From Lachnospiraceae bacterium (GTDB lineage: Bacteria; Bacillota; Clostridia; Lachnospirales; Lachnospiraceae), in the NCBI GenBank assembly GCA_017561085.1, contig JAFZDQ010000050.1, positions 1 through 40,824 on the forward strand: DNA of 40,824 nucleotides. Reading direction: 5' to 3'. Shown piece after piece: positions 37,401-40,824 of this stretch. Made by a program: the position numbers and the translations under genes. How positions within the stretch are numbered: position 1 is the stretch's first letter; each line of letters starts with the position of its first letter. A model generated the notes under the pieces. It saw only the letters and a list, made by a program, of their open reading frames with translations. It was not told the origin of the DNA and did no database searches.

Positions 37401-38020
37401 AAAAGCTTGTGAAAACCGCGGACGGCGCGTTGGCAGATAACGGCCTCGTTGCAAAGGGCGATTCGAAGACAAGTGCGCCTACTGCAGCAGGCAGCTGGTT
37501 TAAGGATGTTTATTCTTCTTACCAGGTAGCACTTCAAATTGATACAAGCAGCGCGGCATGGAAAGCAGGAGATATTTCCCCTGACTATACCTATACCGTG
37601 AAAGCTACCCTGAAATTCCCTTCTACAGGTAAGGAAGTAAAGGTACCGGCAGTAACCTTTAAGGTAAAGCAGGGCACCGTGAAGTTTTCACAAAGTCCCA
37701 AGACGGCAACTTTAAATAAATTGGATGATAAGGGAAGAAGCCTTTTTGCCATCACCAATAAGAGCAAGGATTACACCAAGGTAGCGAAAGTTGCCAAGGT
37801 AGAAGTGGTGGCAAATAAGGATGTGCCTGTTTCCAAGAAGCTGGAAATTGTTCCTGTTTACAGTGCGGGAAATAAAACAACCTATGCAGTGCATTGGAAA
37901 GACCGCGAGGGTGCCAACGTAAAGAGCGGCACCGTGAAGGTGAATATTTACTTAGAAGGAAATGACCCTGCAAGAAAGAAACCCAATGCAAGCTTTAATT
38001 TAAAAGTAACTGTGAAATAA
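31475..38020 (+). CDS. Giant secreted multi-domain Ig-like surface protein, paralogue 5 (2181 aa)
   Basis: Signal peptide MYKRGLAFLLAAVLAFSP...VNA, then an acidic linker (about 27-178) with SAEPSE/SPEESV units. Modules: GYTW beta-helix-like (199-360), Ig-like YYFCKVK (366-460), second beta-helix-like starting MKICTQS (462-750), Ig-like YQWQSATS (757-850), cadherin-like (851-952), beta module (954-1050), Fn3-like YPPEGL (1052-1157), Big-like (1161-1260), core QMACGHEIEG (1265-1379), lysine-rich beta modules ending GNDPARKKPN...KVTVK. GTGAGGA precedes the ATG. Own promoter and terminator. It is the last giant protein before the cysteine protease gene, whose signal peptide and linker resemble its own. 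Extracellular surface protein with no recognised anchor; function inferred only. Confidence 0.93.
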   Translation: MYKRGLAFLLAAVLAFSPVMQVNAAQISTPEMQVETAEETQTTDEEDTTDTEMLPEETEVPSEIPPVEPLVTPSVEENPTAEPVESAAPEESAIPEDVPTENPEESASPEESMTPDASPSAEPAESMEPEAEASAEPSETPEASVYPEESAEPSESPEAEESASPEESVSPEIIEADTGLENLITTDIDLYDSSVDESGEGYTWVQATKTFTMNGYHSKGQLRLPDGSTLVLAEGSENIIDKSADADYGLDTKGKLTITGSGKLTIKYKNRAAIRFTGTLTFADTNAHFVQEKNGNCSVFYNNGGHKVKVVCSNVKIESFTGDGLSKDAWSIEGCDFIGGMPDARYYYPKEDTETGLYEMMFKVSPIQVTTQPQRINKGYVGETVELQIDAKSLDGKALSYQWYSTTDVDDPDRGAIKISGATGKKLTVSPKVRGLTYYFCKVKSASGSANTELAAVVFTNPGMKICTQSVAVSETTDKLATEGWKFDASTNTFTMENMDLLIPFPSNYSNVQIRSGYNVVINGTNYLDDNDGRISITNAKQVGKITTISGTGTLYADHIFTSYLDADAEVHYKGGLKLVLRKMDSYKAKTLLDGVTVQTEATCDFDNDLELKNGAKFEAANYIDVAADLIVGDGCTLLSGYNIVCNGSMSIGKNAIVIVESYLDMDATSGTGVDKNRTLRIDGTFYAKGTNGTNMPIRLYSEAANPMILGDGVRVITPEDAVWEKKSTSGYDYGFKSKGSYYMAEFLIGPKEPEMKTFTAGKQISGTPKYGYVLTVGEVTPADATVSYQWQSATSPTGPWDNIYGEKGKTFLLSTRYHGAYIRVVTKGVGTYKGEVISDPVGPVAGDQATLTGIRYEGGTGGTLAMGYEPFFDGHDFEYTVSSDMTAEGTVNYAVTTANSNAKVTIRNKTTQYEKVGKNAAIPVVTGLNKIEIEVNYGGRTTIYTIEHTIKTMSYTLYLYTNCSSKGGSLTATWKDENGQTKTRSTDGSSSVSLSVPGGAEVTITSTTPPGRYPFLYSQKNLVPDLTKPGYPATFVMQKYTSVYLNTSDMMAYPPEGLNARWSLSEGSAQVAVKALAKGGTQTGYERIELSVFDSDGFRVGNKTVGGSTTPEADGYYRTTFTGLDSTKEYKVEAYYYDLISDYESAEKQTASFTLKKRTPVSLDTVSDYVVLRPGDKENVSILYDGYYGGKVVVDAGFDTGIVSAAETKVLTDASGNNTLQIKAVGEGTTYITLRGDDYENAEGMQYVFTTVRVDVSSAEVAESLRLGVKKGTLNLYDDSVLTIPVYQMACGHEIEGAVFADAALNEKFAITVVNDRTLKIVPKVPADDGTVDFAKWVKESGRTGTFSSKIIVKYDGTSDRESTDKLTITLTAKKPETKVTALSFNSFYTSQTKNLKATVKGEKVAKIQVDSVKTKGTTVACPSWLSVNETAKSIEFNGNTVPANKTSKYIYLKIWPEGYRMPIQTKVKVNVAYTTPKLKVNKSTLTIGKNIAERPGMDFKLVSGDKNVKYQNIGVQSLELMSYTEYMKMSAKTRKGYVSPEVFDAFYTSLEPATGMAELYFKKVPTSGKVVLYAHMVNGKKPVKITFNLKVQSAPTLAVNKKSVTMDAIYGSYPYDDEQKLKLTCSASGYQINNGDIRFEITMVGDETKADCRSHFSMWYEEDAKAIRFFRTNLAQPNKTYKVSVYVAGIPKPATFTIKVIQSKSPRFKASKTEVTLNRLRYNGSETIKFSIPDNYGSSWNINTTDAKIIKPDGTEDTKKESLTIETTSDKKVYFAATNMTQKGTYTVKIPGAFYSGIKIKPVTVKVKVVDKFHSLTAAQPTLTLNKDLAEYDKATTRMTIDYSYRYPVNPPWSVAEVLDAAGNDAYDKLTCRVSGADVTVAAKDAAEYGATYKVKLLCKFACGVNKSSTITVKIAPNPSQISLKGKASGYADTTRPNSSYAVINYTGTNWHAEEYTGQSKPVLEWEVYAKKDKKLVKTADGALADNGLVAKGDSKTSAPTAAGSWFKDVYSSYQVALQIDTSSAAWKAGDISPDYTYTVKATLKFPSTGKEVKVPAVTFKVKQGTVKFSQSPKTATLNKLDDKGRSLFAITNKSKDYTKVAKVAKVEVVANKDVPVSKKLEIVPVYSAGNKTTYAVHWKDREGANVKSGTVKVNIYLEGNDPARKKPNASFNLKVTVK

Positions 38021-38036
38021 ATGATTTCATTAAGGT

Positions 38037-38070
38037 AAAAAGAGTCTGCAATTTAATTGCAGGCTCTTTT
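38037..38070 (+). terminator. Intrinsic terminator after paralogue 5
   Basis: AGAGTCTGCAAT (38041-38052) pairs with ATTGCAGGCTCT (38056-38067) with one G-T pair and a 3-nt loop. Flanking A residues upstream can pair with the T run. The T run is short (38067-38070), so termination may be leaky towards the protease gene. Confidence 0.7.
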
Positions 38071-38129
38071 GCGTGAGGAGTCGTACTGTTTTGTGCAAAA
38101 GAATGCTAGTGACAACAATCTTTTCCTTA

Positions 38130-38158
38130 TTGTGAAAATAGGCAAAAAGGACTATAAT
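38130..38158 (+). promoter_or_regulatory. Promoter of the cysteine protease gene
   Basis: A TTGTGA -35 box (38130-38135), a 17-nt spacer and a perfect TATAAT (38153-38158), 35 nt before the ATG. The CTTTTCCTTATTGTG before and over the -35 resembles the paralogue 1 promoter (CTTTTGCTTTATTGTG). A TCGTACT matching the left half of the shared element is further upstream at 38081-38087, at a different spacing. Confidence 0.65.
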
Positions 38159-38193
38159 ATTGGTATTATTTGAAAGATTATGAGGGCTGAATC

Positions 38194-40824
38194 ATGTACA
38201 AAAGAGTTCTATCAATTTTATTAGCAATCGTACTGGCATTTACTCCCGTGATACAGGTAAAGGCGACGGAAAGTATTCCGGGCGATTTACCGGCTCAGAC
38301 TGAGGAGCAAATACCGGAGGAAGATGAACTTGTGATTGAAGACGAAACATCGGAGCCTTCTGTTGAGAAAATAGAAGCCACGGAAGAATCGACTGCGGAA
38401 GCAACAGAAGATCCTTCTGAAGAACCGGAAGCGACGGTGGACCCTACGGACAATTCTTTTGAGGAACCGCTTGAAAGTGAAGCACCTGAGGAAACTCCGG
38501 AGGAAGAGGAGACAGAAGATACAGAAACAGAAGAAGCTGCGTCTGAAGAGCCTTCCGGAGAACCGGAAGAAAGCGCAGAGCCTACCGAGGAACCCACAGA
38601 AGAGCCTACTGAGACTCCTTCTTTTGAAGTGCCCGAAATTCCTACATTGAATTATCACGACATTGATGTGCAGGTAGACATGCCCAAGGTAATTTCCCCC
38701 TTGGATGATTGGTGTTACTCTACTACGGCATTACCTGCTAAGTACGACGGCAGAACAACAGGAAAAGTCAGCAGTGTGAAGTCACAAAGCCCTTACGGAA
38801 CCTGCTGGTCGTTTTCTGCAGTAGCCATGGCTGAAAGTGCATTTATGAGATTATATGGAGCAGAAGCTGATTTGTCCGAAGCTCATTTGGTGGAATTCTT
38901 TTATAATTCAGATGATTCCGTAACCACCACTACCGGTAATATTACCGGGGATTATGTGGCACCCAAGAGTGACACGCAGGAAGAAAACGGCGGAAACGGA
39001 CATTATACTACCTTTGGTTTGGCGGCGTGGAAAGGTGTAGCGAACGAGGCCGATCATATCAGCTTTACTTATCAGGCGGCCAAAGATAACGGTGCGGCTA
39101 TTATCGACAGCAAATATGCATTTACTGACATTTTACATTTAGAGAACGCTTATTGGATTCCCAAGGAGGATACGGATGGAATCAAGCGCGCGGTCATGAA
39201 TTACGGTGGCGTGGGAATGTCTTATTTTTATCATGAGATATTTGATGATTCCTATGTTGGCGGAAGTGCTTATTATTGCCCCAACAAGTATACTACCAAT
39301 CATGCGGTGACGATTGTCGGTTGGGATGATAATTATGCTGTTGATAACTTTAAGAATCGTTATGGATATAGAACAGGTGATTATACACAACTTCCGTCAA
39401 ACCCAGGCGCATGGCTGATTAAGAACAGCTGGGGTACCTCTTATCATGAAAACGGTTATTTCTGGATTTCCTATGAGGATGCCACCTTGGCGGATGTTGG
39501 ATATGTGTTTGATTATGCCAAGGCAGATGACTTTAAGTATAACTATCAGTATGATGGCGGCGCTTATGCCAATTCCACTCAGGGACTTATGGTGAAAAAA
39601 GCAGCGGCGGTGTATACAGCTACCGGCAACCAGGAAATCGGTGCAGTGGGTGTGGCATTTGACAGGACCAATGTGCCCTATGAGGTGAAAATCTATACAG
39701 GACTTACCGATAAGGCAAAGCCTGAATCCGGTACGTTGATGACAACCCAGACAGGAATTACTACCTATGAAGGTTTTCATACCATCCGTCTGGATAATCC
39801 TGCTTTTGTGGCAGCAGGGGAAACGTTTTCCGTGGTGATTGAAAGTACAGACGGAAGTAATCTGGAAGTGATGTTTGATAAAACCTATACAGGCCAACCT
39901 TGGATTGATTTGGTATCAGAGACTCATGCGGGAGAGACCTTTACCTATTATAGTGATTATTGGGGATGGGAAGATGCTATTGAGTATTTCACGAATGGTC
40001 CGATTACCGTCCGTATCAAAGCATTTGCTAACGATGCCAATGCAATTAGGTCCCGTATGATTGAGCCCGTTGCGGACTGTGAATACACCGGGCAGGCAAT
40101 TTATCCTTCCGTTACCGTAAAAATGGGTAATACAACATTAGTAGCAGGTACTGATTATACAGTTACCTATGCAAACAACATAAATGTAGGTAAAGCCACC
40201 GTAACAGTAACCGGAAAGGGTGCATATACAGGTACGGCTACAGCATATTTTAACATTACGCCTAAAACATTATCAAAGGACATGTTGACAGTGCCTGAAA
40301 AGACTTATGACGGGCAGGCATATAGTAGTGCAACGATTTCAATAGCAGACTGTGAAGTTGCTTATTATGAAGATAAGTCCCCCAGAGGTGAAGCGATTCC
40401 GGCGCCCGTAAATGCAGGCAGTTACATCATTGCCGTAATCGGAAAAGGAAATTATCAGGGAACAGTGGAAAAGACCTTTAAAATTCTACCTCTTTCCGTA
40501 GAAGAGGCACAGATTCAGGTGCCTGATATGGTCTATAACAAAGAAAGCTACCCGGGAATCACGGTTTCTATTTTGGGCAGCGTGGCAGATAGCAGTAATT
40601 ATAAAGTTGAATATTATAAGAATCAGACACCTCTTACATCACCGCTTACCAAACTGCCTGTAAATGTGGGAAGTTATGTAGCTGTAATAACAGGAAAAGG
40701 CAATCTCACGGGAACGAAGAACATTCCCTTTGCCATTACTCCTTTTGTCCTGACCGCAGAAAATATCAGTGCTCCCGATGTGGATTATAGTGGCACTGCT
40801 TACAATAAAGTGGAGGTAAGTGCA
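38194..40824 (+). CDS. Secreted papain-family (C1) cysteine protease with MBG/YDG-like repeats (3'-truncated by window)
   Basis: 877 codons, open to the window end. Signal peptide MYKRVLSILLAIVLAFTP...VKA, near-identical in style to the giant paralogues, then a Glu/Pro/Thr linker (about 25-145). Peptidase C1 domain about 180-430: Gln198 (oxyanion hole), Cys204 in YGTCWSFSA, His370 in NHAVTIVGWDD, Asn411 in IKNSWGTSYHENGYFWISY, so the catalytic set is complete. A beta-rich region (about 435-612) sits where clostridial C1 proteases such as C. difficile Cwp84 carry a lectin-like domain. Three MBG/YDG-like repeats (YTGQAIYP; YDGQAYSS; VYNKESYP) span about 620-849, and a fourth is cut. The ATG has GAGGG 7 nt upstream. 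It probably acts outside the cell on surface proteins; cleavage of the neighbouring giant proteins is inferred. Confidence 0.92.
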   Translation, partial: MYKRVLSILLAIVLAFTPVIQVKATESIPGDLPAQTEEQIPEEDELVIEDETSEPSVEKIEATEESTAEATEDPSEEPEATVDPTDNSFEEPLESEAPEETPEEEETEDTETEEAASEEPSGEPEESAEPTEEPTEEPTETPSFEVPEIPTLNYHDIDVQVDMPKVISPLDDWCYSTTALPAKYDGRTTGKVSSVKSQSPYGTCWSFSAVAMAESAFMRLYGAEADLSEAHLVEFFYNSDDSVTTTTGNITGDYVAPKSDTQEENGGNGHYTTFGLAAWKGVANEADHISFTYQAAKDNGAAIIDSKYAFTDILHLENAYWIPKEDTDGIKRAVMNYGGVGMSYFYHEIFDDSYVGGSAYYCPNKYTTNHAVTIVGWDDNYAVDNFKNRYGYRTGDYTQLPSNPGAWLIKNSWGTSYHENGYFWISYEDATLADVGYVFDYAKADDFKYNYQYDGGAYANSTQGLMVKKAAAVYTATGNQEIGAVGVAFDRTNVPYEVKIYTGLTDKAKPESGTLMTTQTGITTYEGFHTIRLDNPAFVAAGETFSVVIESTDGSNLEVMFDKTYTGQPWIDLVSETHAGETFTYYSDYWGWEDAIEYFTNGPITVRIKAFANDANAIRSRMIEPVADCEYTGQAIYPSVTVKMGNTTLVAGTDYTVTYANNINVGKATVTVTGKGAYTGTATAYFNITPKTLSKDMLTVPEKTYDGQAYSSATISIADCEVAYYEDKSPRGEAIPAPVNAGSYIIAVIGKGNYQGTVEKTFKILPLSVEEAQIQVPDMVYNKESYPGITVSILGSVADSSNYKVEYYKNQTPLTSPLTKLPVNVGSYVAVITGKGNLTGTKNIPFAITPFVLTAENISAPDVDYSGTAYNKVEVSA

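Noticed and set aside
1..40824. Search for transposases, integrases, tRNA genes, attachment sites and phage genes
   Set aside because: None was recognised in either strand. The array looks like a result of duplication, not of a visible mobile element.

Overview
The window looks like chromosomal DNA of a Gram-positive, low-to-mid GC member of the Clostridia, most likely a gut Lachnospiraceae-type bacterium. This rests on AGGAGG-type ribosome binding sites, TATAAT promoters, U-tailed hairpin terminators, a Hol-Tox-type mini-toxin, and very large signal-peptide proteins with P/E/S/T-rich linkers. This placement is inference; no rRNA or tRNA gene is present.

Left flank (1-2660): the 3' end of a UvrD/PcrA-like helicase gene; a compact type I toxin-antitoxin-like module (27-aa membrane peptide on the minus strand, convergent antisense RNA on the plus strand, shared terminator hairpin); an EamA/DMT transporter; an XRE regulator with two membrane segments and a zinc ribbon; and a small hypothetical protein followed by a terminator.

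Main region (2660-38070): five full-length paralogues of about 2180-2220 aa, all on the plus strand. Each has the same MYKR... signal peptide, a hypervariable acidic linker, two copies of a beta-helix-like plus Ig-like unit, cadherin-like, Fn3-like and Big-like sandwiches, a conserved core, and lysine-rich beta modules to the C-terminus. No LPXTG, SLH, CWB2 or LysM anchor is seen. Paralogues 1 and 2 seem to form one transcription unit. Paralogues 3, 4 and 5 each have their own promoter, and paralogues 2 to 5 each have their own terminator. Promoters 1, 3, 4 and 5 share an upstream element (GTACTnTnG...ATTG) abutting the -35 box, which suggests a common regulator. A Schlafen AlbA_2-type regulator gene, visibly AT-richer than its neighbours, sits between paralogues 3 and 4.

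Right flank (38194-end): a secreted papain-type (C1) cysteine protease with the same kind of signal peptide and linker as the giant proteins, a complete Gln/Cys/His/Asn catalytic set, a probable lectin-like domain and MBG/YDG-like repeats. It runs off the window. The layout resembles the Clostridioides difficile arrangement in which the C1 protease Cwp84 matures the S-layer protein. The most interesting hypothesis is therefore an undescribed, multi-copy, co-regulated giant surface-protein system with a dedicated protease, probably diversified by recombination between paralogues.
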